Position numbers and translations under genes: made by a program
Notes under the pieces: model-generated
The model's database searches: none
Told to the model about the DNA's origin: nothing
What the model saw: only the letters and a program-made list of their open reading frames with translations
In this document: in pieces, positions 11,244 to 22,122 of the stretch
Layout: each line of letters begins with the position of its first letter
Position numbering within the stretch: position 1 is the stretch's first letter
DNA from: Agarophyton chilense
Lineage: Eukaryota > Rhodophyta > Florideophyceae > Gracilariales > Gracilariaceae
Reading direction: 5' to 3'
DNA length: 64,000 nt
NCBI GenBank assembly: GCA_030374765.1
Contig: JARGXX010000132.1
Coordinates: forward strand, 456,501 to 520,500

Positions 11244-12290
11244 ATGACCAACACGAGAAGGCAGGCGTCAAGGAACGAGAGCCCTGCATCTGACGACGGT
11301 GCAGTGCAAGGTCCCAAAGACCTAACAGCACGTGTAGAAGAGTTGATGCAGAGGCTCGACCAGCAGGAGGAGATGATCGTAGAGTTGAGTGCCGCGGCGT
11401 AGAGTAACCGCAGAACTCGGCAAAACTCGTCTGCGTCCAGCTCTGGATCTACCCGTCCGCCTACTATTTATTCTTTTAGAGGGCGTGGACAGTTATACTT
11501 CCGCTAGAGTTAAGAGTTTCATCTACAATGTCAAGAAGGCAGGTGTTTTCTCTAACTTCGATGAGGACAGAATGCTCGCGTTTGTAGAGTGCTGTTTAAT
11601 GGACCCAGTCGCTTCATGGTTGAGAAGATCGAGAACGAGGACAATAAATCTCAGACAATAGATAAATTCCGTGATGCTATGAAAAGAGAATTCGTCCCGC
11701 CCGATGAGACTGCAAAGGCCAAGATCGAGCTCATTGACATCAAGATGAAGGGTTATATGGATGAACGTGTTAAGAGATTCAAGAAGCCGATCAAAATGAC
11801 TGGCACGTCTCTGAAAGAGGAATACGTGTACTTTTTCATGATTGTACCATCGGCGTACAAGGAGGAGTTTCACAAGAAACTTCCACGCGGAAAACCAAGA
11901 GCGGACACTGTAATGTCAGTTGTTTTCAAGTTCGCTCGGGATGTGGCCACCTCTAAACACTGGAGGGCAGAATAGAAGTCCAAATACAGTGCGAAGCAGG
12001 ATGATGGAAAGACAAGCAAGGGCTCTGAAGGGTCAGGGAGTTTAAACGGCACCGCCATTAGGAAGGTTTAGGACAAGAAATTCACAAAAGACCACTCCCC
12101 TGAGAGTTGGGGTCTTGCGCAGCCTGAAGAGAAGCCTGTGTATTTCAAGACTGGGCACTGCATGGATCGTGGCCGCAAAGGATGGACGGACTGGCGCCAA
12201 CCTTGCCGCCAGGAGAGAGCTGGCCAAAAGCCTCCTGATGACCCAAAAAACTAGTATCGCCGCTCCCTGAAGGGGCGTAATTGAGCGGTA
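11244..12290 (+). pseudogene. gag: Element E gag remnant
   Basis: ATG at 11244 opens an N-terminal segment with a short coiled coil (VEELMQRLDQQEEMIVELSA). After a frameshift near 11400 the capsid-like part continues at 11589-11975 (IDKFRDAMKREFVPPDE, then a Lys-rich helical region). A degraded Cys/His segment near 12140-12190 may be the nucleocapsid knuckle. The same N-terminal block is present in element F (minus, about 54808-55137), which confirms it is real gag and not chance. At least two frameshifts and several stops. Confidence 0.75.
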
Positions 12291-12299
12291 ATAAGCAAT

Positions 12300-13133
12300 T
12301 GCCGCTCAAAATATCGTCCTTGGAGGCAGGGGGTGATAATGAAGTGACGTATGAGAGACTGCTGAATTGCAAGACGGTCAAAATCTTTGTCGATTCTGGA
12401 GCCTCCCATATTTTACGTCGAGAAGGACAACGCAGTCCTGTGGATTGTCAGTGAAGGAGGATGCATTTGAGCTTGAGCTAGGCGATAGTTCTATCATGGA
12501 GATAGTTGTTAAGGCGAAGGAGTCCCTTGATGTTCAAGGGCTTTCAAGAGAGTAAGAGCTATTCATCATTCCTGACAGTAATGATGAGCACGATATGAGA
12601 GTCATAGTCGGTCGACGATGGCTTCGTGCATTCAACCCGGCTATCGACTGGAAGACCAACTGTATTCATGTGGTACGCGAGAAGGGATCCAGATGGACCA
12701 TCTACCCTAAGCAGTACAGGAGATCTGATACTGTGCAGTTCAAATTCATTTCTATGATGGGAATGAGGAAACTCGTCCGGAAGAAACGGTGCGAGCTGTA
12801 CACGGTCCGCCTGCGGCCGAGTGCGAGCAGCGCGGAGGTCAAGGAACAGTTTCAAGACGTGGTCGATGAATTCAGTGACATATTTGTGGACGATTTACCG
12901 AAAGAGCTACCACCCCAACGAGACATAGACTTCGAGGTAAAGCTGAGGTCGGACGAACCTCCGCCAGTGCGCCCAGTTATAAGGTTTTGGACCGAAGAGT
13001 TTCAGGAACTGAAGAAACAATTGCAGTCGCTACTTCAAAAGGGCCTTATAAGACCATCTTCATCCCCTTATCGAGGGCCAGTGTTCTTTATTAAGAAAAA
13101 AGACGGGTCGCTCAGAATGGTACGCGACGAATG
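12300..13133 (+). pseudogene. pol: Element E protease and first third of reverse transcriptase
   Basis: Protease active site FVDSGASHI near 12390, followed after a frameshift by the protease flap and tail. From 12595 a clean 180-codon frame holds the RT entry: LPKELPPQRDIDFEV, then KKGLIRPSSSPY-type fingers, then FFIKKKDGSLRMVRD. The frame stops at 13133 where element A begins. The continuation is at 31498. Confidence 0.88.
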
Positions 13134-14021
13134 TGTAGGACAACGCTTGGAGCGGAGACACCACGAAGATGTTCGGGATCTTCCTCTCTTGAGAGACACG
13201 CCTCAGGCGGAGGAGACGCGTCCCAGCGGAGCACAGAAACAGAGCCACTCTGGAAAGGCACGACGAAGTCGGGTGTAAGACCGAGGCCAGTCCGGCGGGA
13301 TATATCTAGAGTGTTTAGGTGAGCACGGCACAGTCCGGGGTGTGACCAATCCTAGGCGGAGCGGTACCACGGCGATTGTCGGAAAAGGAGCGAGGAAACA
13401 CTCGTATGAGGTGGACGAGCGAGGTGAGTGAGGCGGCCACTCACGAGAGCCAGAAAGGAGAACAAGAGGTAAACGGGGGCGAAACCCTATACAGGGGCGA
13501 GACTACGACAAGTGTCGGCGATTAAATATGAACCCACGGTGGTGGTAGCACTCTGGTCGACAGAGGGGTGGATGAACTAACGTGCGACGGGCGCTCACGC
13601 AGTATGCGGTGAAGACGCGCTGAAGGCGAAGATTTCAGAGCCAAGACTCCCTCCTTGGTCTCTCCCGAGGGGGTGTCTACTGGGAAGCAATTCTCAACCT
13701 CCTAAGTAGTGTGGCGCGCGGCCCCTGACAGTGGGCGTGCGCCCGAAAAATAGACACTAAATAGCGATAGCGTAGCTAAATAAATACTAAAAACTACTAA
13801 ATAATACTAACCCTTAGGTAGAATACAGGCCACGTGTGGCACGCCTCGCACTCGGGCGTCGGCATCCATGAAGTCCACGTGCTCCACCAGTGTACACTTC
13901 CGGTCCTAACCGGCCGTCAGCACGCAATAGGGGTATAGCTTGTCATAGACCAAGCTAGTCTTCAAGCGAGCGAAATCTCTAACTCCTGGGAAGAAACCCC
14001 CTTGAAGGGCATTGTCCTTCA
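13134..14021 (-). repeat. 3' LTR of element A
   Basis: 888 bp, begins TGTAGGACAACG and ends TTGTCCTTCA on the plus strand. It matches 30610-31497 over its whole length. An A/T-rich block with repeated ACTAAATA phrases lies at about 13760-13815, and CCACGTGTGGC sits at about 13831. The antisense ORF begins 36 bp beyond its inner edge, so transcription of that ORF would have to start in or next to this LTR. Confidence 0.93.
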
Positions 14022-14036
14022 TATCCCCCTCCTTAG
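14022..14036 (-). promoter_or_regulatory. Polypurine tract of element A
   Basis: On the minus strand AAGGAGGGGGATA directly abuts the 3' LTR. The same tract occurs at this spot in element C (40496-40509, AAAGAGAGAGATA) and element D (61184-61197), which supports its role as plus-strand DNA primer and confirms that gag-pol runs on the minus strand in all three. Confidence 0.8.
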
Positions 14037-14056
14037 GCGACGAACACACCGTCGAC

Positions 14057-15802
14057 ATGGCGGGGAGGCAACGGTCCAACCGGCATAAGAGCGAGCCGCG
14101 TAACGCGTCCAGCAACCACTCGACTGTCGAAGGCAGAGCTGCACAACCGAACGACAAACGCACCAACGCGGTAACCACTCCTCGAACTTCGAGCGTTCTT
14201 CCGCATCGTACGCCAACTTCCAGCGAACACACCTCGATACCTCGGCGACCAGTAATCCCGATGAAAGGTGGTAACAATCCCCGCCGGGGTTACTTCTCCG
14301 GCTTCCATTCGGCTCCCCTTCCGCGGGGGAGTGCCTCGTCAATCGCGCCGAGCCGATCCCGGGGTCCCGTTGAAGCTTCAAGCCACATCACTCCTGCGGA
14401 GGACACCTGGCCCAGTTACGACGAACTTGTCGGGTTAAACCCGCGTCAACATGCGGCGATACTCCGGAGAGCTCCGTGGTTCTATCCGACAGCGGTCTTC
14501 GACGAAGAACTCGTGGCCGCGTATACTGATGGCAATGCACGTCTCCCGAGCGAGCTGCCGGCTTTGATCACCACTTCGTGGGACTGGCGACGCCGTGTGG
14601 CGGTTCCCGTTCACGCGATTCTGCGGCCAAGGCGCGAGTCGGCGGGAGAGGCGCATTGTATATTCGTCCGCATCGGCTACTCACGGATCAACCGGGCGAA
14701 CTTCCAATACCCCATCCCCGACGAATTCGGCTTCGACCTACGGATGTACCGGACTCAAGGTGAGATCGGCTATTGTGACCGCCTTGCGGCGTTGGAAACT
14801 TACGCATGGCACGGTCAACCGCGAGCGCGTCAAGAAGCGATCTGCTGGGTCCGTCCGATCCTTCGTGCCGAGTTCCGTCACCTTCGTCGTGAGTCCCGAT
14901 ATCGGTGGTTACAGAACTTCGTCCGCGAGGAGCGTCGGGGCAGGTCCCGCTTTGGGTTCCTTGTCCCTTATCAGAACACGGAGATAAACCGGATTAGCCC
15001 CTTCTACCAGTTTGGGCGATTCGTTCCCCTGCCTGGGTGGTGGTCCTCCGTCGAGGTGTGCCGGGGATGTTACGTGGAGTTGCCTCCAGTCGTCTCCTAT
15101 CTGGACTCGTACCTCATCGAGGATCCGCACTCCGGCTTATGGTCCGTGGTCCTAACCGAATGGGCAGTCCGCGCCGCGGCGTACATCTTGTGGGAAGCCT
15201 ACGACCAGTATCGACTGTGGTATCTTCCTCCGCGTTTGCGTGGTTACATCCGGCAGCTGGACCTTCAACTCCCTCTTGGAGGTGTCAATAACGCTGATGA
15301 AGCTCAGGAGCTCATCGACATCATTGGGCGTGTCAACTGGGCTGTCGTGCCTGTCCGGCACAGCGGCCGTGGTCAGGAAGCCGGTGGGGCTGATCGGTCT
15401 CCGGGGCGTCGCACGCCGTTTGCGGGGGATTTCATCTTCTATAACCCATGGGAGCAGCAAGAGATCTCCGAGGCGGAGGCGTCGGCACTCCGGATGGCTC
15501 CGCGAGGCATACCATACGGGCACCCCGTGGGGTTTGTCAACTCGAATGACTTCTAATACGTCTATGGCGGTGATAATCTCCCGGAGGAGGCGGGCGAATA
15601 CCGTGGCGACGAGGTCAAGGAAGACGTGGGAGACCCCGATGGTGCCGATACTACGGCGCAGCCGGCGCAGGGAGCGACTCACGCAGGTGCGGTCATCGAT
15701 CCAGTGGCGGCGGCGTTGCCGGATGTAGTATCCGCTCTAACGGAGAGAGCAGACACCTGCGACAGCGATGGGTCGCTTGCGGCGAAGGAAAAGGGGTGGT
15801 AG
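14057..15802 (+). pseudogene. Antisense additional ORF (aORF) of element A, unknown protein, one in-frame stop
   Basis: ATG at 14057 (context CGACATGG) opens 499 codons to a TAA at 15554-15556; the same frame then continues to a TAG at 15800-15802, so the ancestral product was about 580 aa. Residues 1-120 are Ser/Pro/Arg-rich and look disordered. The centre is Arg/Trp/Tyr-rich, with WSSVEVCRGCYVELPPVVSY and LRGYIRQLDLQLPLGG as landmarks; the part after the stop is acidic (GGDNLPEEAGEYRGDEV). It runs opposite to gag-pol, between the chromodomain and the 3' LTR. Elements C and D carry a collinear diverged version (LNPRQHAAIL here, RNPRVVRHTIL there). I recognise no known family. A long, almost intact frame in a decayed element suggests past selection. 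Possible roles (nuclear entry, RNA or DNA binding, silencing escape) are speculation. Confidence 0.75.
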
Positions 15803-17339
15803 AGCTACAACACCAGCGAGCTGGAAGTGGGGTGTAAGGCCACTACTCGCCAGCGAGGGTGAACAGTGCAACTGTAAAACGTTTATGGAAGGTGTAGTAC
15901 AGTGGATTCCTAAGGAAATAGAATAGAAAACACCTGAGGTGACAGCGAGGAGAGCGGCACCGTGTGCCACGTGTGGCTCGGCACCTGCAGGTGGCGAAGG
16001 TCTAGTTTGTGGTATTTATTTATTTATTTGTCGCTTAGCGTACAGTAGATACTTGGAGCCCTTACAGCAGGAACTCCGGGCGCGCAGCTCGCGGAGACGC
16101 ATATAGTCTCTCGCTGGAGCGCCACCCTCGGGAAAGTAAACGAAGCACCCTCGAGGCTTGTTCCTGACCTTCAAGTTCAACCTCGTGACTCTCCCCTTAA
16201 AGGTTTATTATCAACTACTCCTTTGGGTGTGTTTCTAAGCCGCCGATACCCAGCGCGTGTCAAAGCAGCGCCTGCAAGATTATCGTCCGCCCAGTGAACC
16301 CCCTCTCCGCTCGGTGTTTGTGGATCCCCATTCAGGTCTTCCCCCGTCGTCGCTCCCGCTCCTTACGTGTGTGGCTTTTAGGCTTCTTAGTCCTATCCGT
16401 ACGGACGTTGTCGCTCGCCACTTGGTGTACTACAGAAGGTAGGTACGAGACGGCTCGTGAAGTGGTTGGGGGCTGACTATCTATTATAGCTCGTCCGGAT
16501 CTCCGGTTAAGGAATCCTAAGCGAGGAACAGAATAGTCATGATGCCCCTGTGGTCTCCTTTACTTGGAGTCGGCGCTCACCTCTGGTACACTATATACTG
16601 TGTGCCAGGGTGAGTGGCCAAATAAATATATAAATAATACCCAGAGGTCAGCCACTTAGCCAAACCACTGTATGGGTACGGTCCCTAATGGACGTCTAGC
16701 TACAAAGGGTAGTAAAACCAGCCACGTGGATCGCCACTACATGCGCCGTTGCAAGCCACTCCACTCGTGATACCACGTGTTCTAATAATTTACCCTGCCT
16801 CCTGGCATCCTACGCGGTGTGTCGCTTCTTATCTTAGCACTGACCAGGCCACTCAGTAATGAGTTCCAAACGCGACTTTGCTTCAAAGAGACCATCGGAA
16901 CGCCGAAGTAGTAGAATACTACACCGGACGAACCGGAAGTTGTCGAGGTTCCCATACGCCCAGAGGCGGTCGTGATCTCCCAGTTCCTTCGGGGTGTTGG
17001 ACTGATTGCGCAAGCGGCGAGCGGCGACATCGGTGCGATGAGAGACCCCCTCGTGGCACGCCTGACCGGCGGGAGCAACTCCGCTAGCGATTAGGTTGGC
17101 GCGCACGGCAATCCGGGTTCTTCCAACCAATCCCTTGTGATCTTGGTTAGTATGTCCCGCTGTGCGGTAGTGTGTGCAGCAACTTCGAAAATAGTAAACT
17201 GCTTGCGTCTATGACGTATTTGTTTTCTTTCTTCTTTTCCACTTCTTCTGAGTGTCCTTCTCCAGGTCTTCTGTGCATCTTCTCCTTCTTCCAAGGGTCC
17301 TTATCCAGATCTTCTGTTCCTTTATCCCCATCAGATGTC
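15803..17339. other. Element A internal spacer between antisense ORF and chromodomain
   Basis: No supported gene. Holds a TTTATTTATTTATTT run at about 16013 and an AT-rich AATAAATATATAAATAA run at about 16621, either of which could contribute poly(A) signals to transcripts converging here from gag-pol (minus) and the antisense ORF (plus). A 98-codon minus frame at 16834-17130 shows nothing I recognise. Confidence 0.55.
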
Positions 17340-19806
17340 TTCTTATCCCACTTGGGCTCGGTCTATGGTAGCCGGCAAAGCCGTGACAGTACGACGATGA
17401 TACTGTACCACTTTTGACCGAGGTAGGTGCTCTATCGGTTCGTCTGAATCCCATTCGGGGCTGTACCCGTACCAACGGACCAAGTATTGGATATACCCCT
17501 TTTGGGTGGTAGGAGTGCTCCAAAATGCGTCCGACCACGAACTCTTGTCGGTACAATTCCCGGCCATCCCGTATGACGGTGTCGCTATTTCCGGGTGGTA
17601 CCCATCCTGAGCCAGGGGGTACCGAAATGATCACGCGTTGGGCGGCTTCGCTCCGGTCGGACCGTATAGCGCGCAAGGCAGTCCTCGGCTGAGTAGAATG
17701 TCGACCCGACTTCGGCGGTTCATTTTCCCCAAGTGCCGGGCTTGTTTCGGCCCTTCCAACTCCGGTTGGAGGGCCTACACCAGCGGGTAACCCGGGTGGT
17801 CGTTCCGCTAATCGGCGTGGTGAAGCTCGCTTCGGCGGTGAGATTCGCTGGGGCGGTGGCACACTGTCACACCTCTCTGTCCCACGGCGAGGTTCCGTGT
17901 AGTCACGTGATGGTTCCACTGCCTGGCTGTCCGGCGTCGGCCCCGTGGATGTATCCGCCTCCCTGTGCAGGGTACTTGGCGGTGCGTCTTCCACTTGTAC
18001 TGTATCAGGCTGCGGTGCGTCAAGCGCATTTGCATTCCGTGCTGCACGTGTGGTGACATCTCGGCGAGTGTTGGTGGCGTTATCCGCAGCTGCGTTCTGA
18101 GGCTTGGATAGCGACTGCGTCGAGTCGTGCAGAACGTCGGTATCAGGCACCTCTGATGGGCGAAGAATGACACGCGACGGTGTGGCGTTTCCAGCGACGG
18201 TATCGACCGGATTACGACGGCTGTCGGGCGCCTCCCCCTCCTGAGACGATGCACCGGAGTTGGTGTCCGTCGGGTGGACTGGGGAGGAGCGACGAATGCG
18301 GGACACGATTCCTTTTGGGTTGGGCGCCGCGGGTAGAGGAAGGTCAGACAAACCCCGAGATGGGTGTGGTAACGCGTAGGGACGCGGGTGGACCTGGGTT
18401 AAGGGAGTCGATGAATCAGTTTCAACGAGAGCAGTCACACCAGTAGGTTGGGATGTTAACGGCAGAGGAGCCGATACCACGCAATCGCGGGAGATGAGTT
18501 CGTGATTACCAGCGAGGTCAACAACGACAGTGTCGGGAGCCACCGAAATAACTCGAAAGAGGCCGTCGGCAACGGGTGACAGCTTGTGCCGTTTCTCCTT
18601 CTCTGGGTTCCAATACTCCTTGCGGATGAATACATAACCGTCGGGGGCGAGACGTTGCGGCGAGCGAGGGGCTTTGATACCAAATTCACGCTTGTAAGCG
18701 GCCTGGGCTCGGCCCATTGAACGCCGTGCGGCGGGAACGAGCTTCGTGAGCCAAGTTTTCCACTCTTCGCGGTAAGCAGTCGGTGACGGAAAGGTATCCA
18801 GCGTGGGCTGTGGTTCCAGTTCCGCGGGCGGTGGGGTATGGGACCGTACCAGCTCGAAGGGCGTTAATCCAATAGTCCTGTGCACCTGCGTATTGTACGC
18901 AAATGTGAGCGCATCAGTGAACAAGTCTCAATCTTTGGGGTGGTCTGCATCGCATGAACGGAGTGTCGCAAGTAATGTCCGGTTGAACCGTTCGGCCTGC
19001 CCATTAGTTTGGGGGTGGTAAGTGGTCGTGAATAGGTTCTTAATGTCTAACATGCGACACACATCCTCGAAGAAACGAGAGGCAAACTGTCTCCCGTTGT
19101 CGGAGAGGAGGTTGACCGGTGGACCGTAGACGAAGATCCAGTGTAGGACGAAAACTTGAGCCACGCTCATAGCGGAGATCTTCCGTAACGGTACGGTCCG
19201 GACCAGCTTTGAGAAGCGATCCGTAATTAAGAGTAAGAACTTGTAATTCCGCTTAGTGGTATGGAAGATACTGAGTATATCGATGGCCACAAACTCCAAT
19301 GGAGCGCGAGCTGGAAACAGCTTCAACTTCGCCGCATGACGGCGGAGTTTGACATGGTTCCGAGCGCAATCGGTACAAAACCGCACCGTTGCGTAGCAGT
19401 CTACTGCCATGGCAGACCAGTAGAAGTTACGGCGTAGAGTGAGGTAAAGTTTCCGTCCCCCGACGTGGCCACTCAGTTTGGAGTAGTGCGACAACCGCAA
19501 GACTCTCGACTGGATGTTATGTGGTACCACGATTTGTGGGTGCGATCCAACAGTCCGTACAAGGTATCCGGCGTCATTCACCTGAAAGGGGAGAGTACCT
19601 CCTCCCTTGAGTTGAGCGCGGTCCTTTGCGCAAACCGGGTCAGCGAATTGCTCCCGTATCAACTCCTCTGGAGTAATAGGCACGAAGTTCCCTGGTGAGG
19701 GTTTTTCGGAATCTTCCGAGAGAGGAAAGTCGTCCAATTCGGAACCGGAATCTGAAGATTCCGTGTCTCGTTCCTCGTTCTCGATGGTAGCGTCGTCGCC
19801 ATTCAC
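17340..19806 (-). pseudogene. pol: Element A integrase, long linker and chromodomain
   Basis: One minus-strand frame from 19806 to 17209, with a single TGA at about 18925. Zinc-binding HHCC: HYSKLSGH followed by CTDC. Core DDE triad is intact: FVAIDILS, LLSDNGRQF, NGQAERFNR. Then a GPF-like region (GLFRVISVAPDTVVVDLAG), about 300 Pro/Ser/Thr-rich residues, and a chromodomain whose second half lies in another frame after a frameshift near 17515: FVVGRILEH, then YIQYLVRWYGYSPEWDS and VVQYHRR. Chromodomains on integrases read histone marks and steer insertion to matching chromatin. The aromatic positions (F, W, Y) look kept. The linker is far longer than the roughly 100 residues in element C. 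Confidence 0.9.
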
Positions 19807-19879
19807 TGCAAATCAGGGTATTTCATCGTCTTTGACGGGTGGTGCTTCGCCAGTAGTGACCAGGCGGGAGAGAGCATCG

Positions 19880-21494
19880 TCTTAGGTGTTGCACGATCCT
19901 TTTCGGTACTGCACGTCCAAGTCAAATTCCGCTAGACGGAGACGCCAACGCATCAAGCGGCCTGAAGGCTCCGAGATTGGGAGTAGCCATCGAAGCGATG
20001 CGTGGTCCGTGAAAACGGTGAAATGATTACCCATGAGATAGGGGCGCAACGTTTGAAATGCCCACACTACTGCAAGGCATTCCTTCTCCGAGACGGAGTA
20101 ACTCTTCTCGTAAACGTTTAGCGATCGAAACCAGTACTCTACGGGGCGTCTTTCTCCATTGGGTGCAGTTGGAAACAGTGCACAACCTCGTTGGTAGTCG
20201 CTGGCGTCCGTATCCACGGTGAAGGACCTTCCAGGCTTGAGCAACAAGAGGATCGGGGCGGAGACGACAGAATGCTTAAGAGAATTGGAAGATTTCGTTT
20301 GAACGGGGGTTAAGGGGTCCAGTTTTGATGGTTGGCCTTTCCGCAAAAGCGCGTTTCACGGTGCAGCCTTGGCCGCAAAGTGCGGGATTAATCGTCGGTA
20401 GACGTTTGCGAGTCCCAGAAAGGAACGAAGCTCGGTTTGCGTTCGCGGTTCTTTAGCCTCTTTGAGTGACTTAACACCAGTCTCCTTGATTGGAACACGT
20501 CCTGGACGGATAACATGGCCGAGATAATTCACGGTGTCCGTGAAGAAGTCACATTTCTTCAACTTAAGAGTGGCACCTGCATCTCGAAGCGTGGTCATGA
20601 TATCCCTCACATGAGTGGATGTTTGTCCAGATTATCTGAGAAGACGATTATGTCATCCAGGTAGACCAGGCAGGTACGCCATTTGAAGCGGGCCAATAGG
20701 ATGTCGATGGCTCGCTGGAAAGTAGCGTGGGTGTTGGTAAGACCAAGAGGCATCCGTTCGAAACGGTAGGGACCGGAGTGACACGCGAAAGCGGTTTTAT
20801 CCTGGTCTGGCTTCCTTACCGGAATTTTCCAGTACCCTCAATTGGCGTCCAGGGTTGTAAAGACGGTGGCGGTGCCTAGCGAGTCAATGTACTCGTCCAT
20901 TCTTGGGATTGGATACACGTCCTTGACGGTGACGGCATTCAACCGACTGTATTCGACGCAAAACCTCCAGGAACCATCCTGCTTTGGAGCCAGTACTACT
21001 GGAGAAGCCCACGACGACTGAGCCGGTTCAATGACTCCTGCTCGAAGCATTTTATCCACTTGTGCCTTTTCCTCCGCTCGTGCGGCGCGTCCGGCACGGT
21101 ATGGGTGCTGAGAGATGGGTCGGGTGTCCGGTAGCAAATCAATCCGGTTTTACGTAGTGGCAACCTCACCAAGGGAGCCGTCCCACATAGTGGTGAAGTC
21201 CCTTAAAAGTTCTCCAAATCGATGGCGGTATGACTCCGGGACGTGGCTGAGATCCAGGTTCTCGAGTTCTTGGACTGGATCGGGGCGGTCAATACCGGTT
21301 GAAACGGGCTGCGTCCCTGATGATACAGGTTGAACCCCGGGTACCGGTGATGAAACAGGTTTCGGGCTGTCCCCCGCCTTAGAGTGAACGAGTCCGAGAA
21401 CGTCAGCTGCGGTCAGCTTTGTCGGCACCATAGCGAGGGGGTGCGGCATGAAGGACCCTATCACTTGGTTCTTCACCAGATACTGGGGTACTGT
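19880..21494 (-). pseudogene. pol: Element A protease tail, reverse transcriptase and RNase H
   Basis: Starts at the copia insertion point with VPQYLVKNQVIGSFMPHP, the segment that follows the protease in this family. RT: VIEPAQSSWASPVVLAPK, then FCVEYSRLNAVT, then YPIPRMDEYIDSLG; an in-frame TGA at 20838 replaces the codon after TLDAN; the catalytic VYLDDIIVFSDN is intact. Further stops and a frameshift near 20620, then CDFFTDTVNYLGHVI. RNase H keeps FTVDTDASDYQ, YSVSEKECLAV, and FTVFTDHASLRWL. The gene is inactivated by the stops, not by active-site loss. Confidence 0.9.
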
Positions 21495-22122
21495 TGTGAC
21501 ATGTTTCAATCTGCATGGAAAGGGACTTGTAACAATTGCGCCGCGATGTCACCGTATATGACACATTGACAAGAGCTAATGCAGCTGCAAGGAAAAGGTT
21601 ACAATCGAATACTATACTGAGTGCAAAACGGAGCACGGAAGAGCAAGGGGAACAAAAGGGAGGGGACTGCTTAACGAGGGAATGCAACTACAGAAACGAG
21701 CGCGGCGAAGTAGTCCGCGGACGAGCGACAAGACGATTGAGGTTTAGTGCAAGAGTACGAGAGCAGAATGCTCACTGATGAAGGAACGCCCGGGAGGGGA
21801 GGGGCCACACAACGACAGATTGGACACGGAGGGCAGCAGGACAGATGAAGATAAGGACGTATGGGCGGCGATAGAATTAGAACAATGCAACAGGACTGTA
21901 GGCGTTATTAGCATTAGAAGCTCGCAACAATACGACGGAAGTCGAATGCATAGAATAGGGATCGAAGGGACAGGCGTAATAGAGAGGATAGATCATGAGT
22001 ATAAAAGGAGAGAAAGAGGGGAGACGAGAATAAAGCGAACTGAGGACAGTGATCTTCCGGCTTGTGCCGAAACTATTCCACGCAGTAGATAAATCATGGC
22101 GCTGAACTCAAATGATCTCACA
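21495..22122 (+). repeat. 5' LTR of the copia element
   Basis: Begins TGTGACATGTTT, ends GATCTCACA; purine-rich (GA) centre. Contains TATAAAAG at 22000-22007, so RNA would start near 22030 and R-U5 would be about 90 bp. An ATG at 22096 lies inside the LTR in frame with gag. Confidence 0.97.
22000..22007 (+). promoter_or_regulatory. TATA box of the copia LTR
   Basis: TATAAAAG, followed by a purine-rich tract GGAGAGAAAGAGG. Present unchanged in the 3' LTR at 27399-27406. Position about 120 bp from the LTR end is suitable for a U3/R boundary near 22030. Confidence 0.75.

Noticed and set aside
13760-13815. Repeated ACTAAATA phrases in the A LTR, considered as a microsatellite or CRISPR-like array
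   Set aside because: Units are irregular and short, with no spacers; simply an AT-rich LTR block.
14019-15682. Long minus-strand frames overlapping the antisense ORF of element A
   Set aside because: They are in gag-pol orientation but show no pol or Env features, are broken into short pieces and mirror the high-GC codon pattern of the plus-strand frame.
16782-17130. Minus-strand frames after the chromodomain as a possible Env gene
   Set aside because: No signal peptide, transmembrane segment or fusion-peptide-like stretch; too short.
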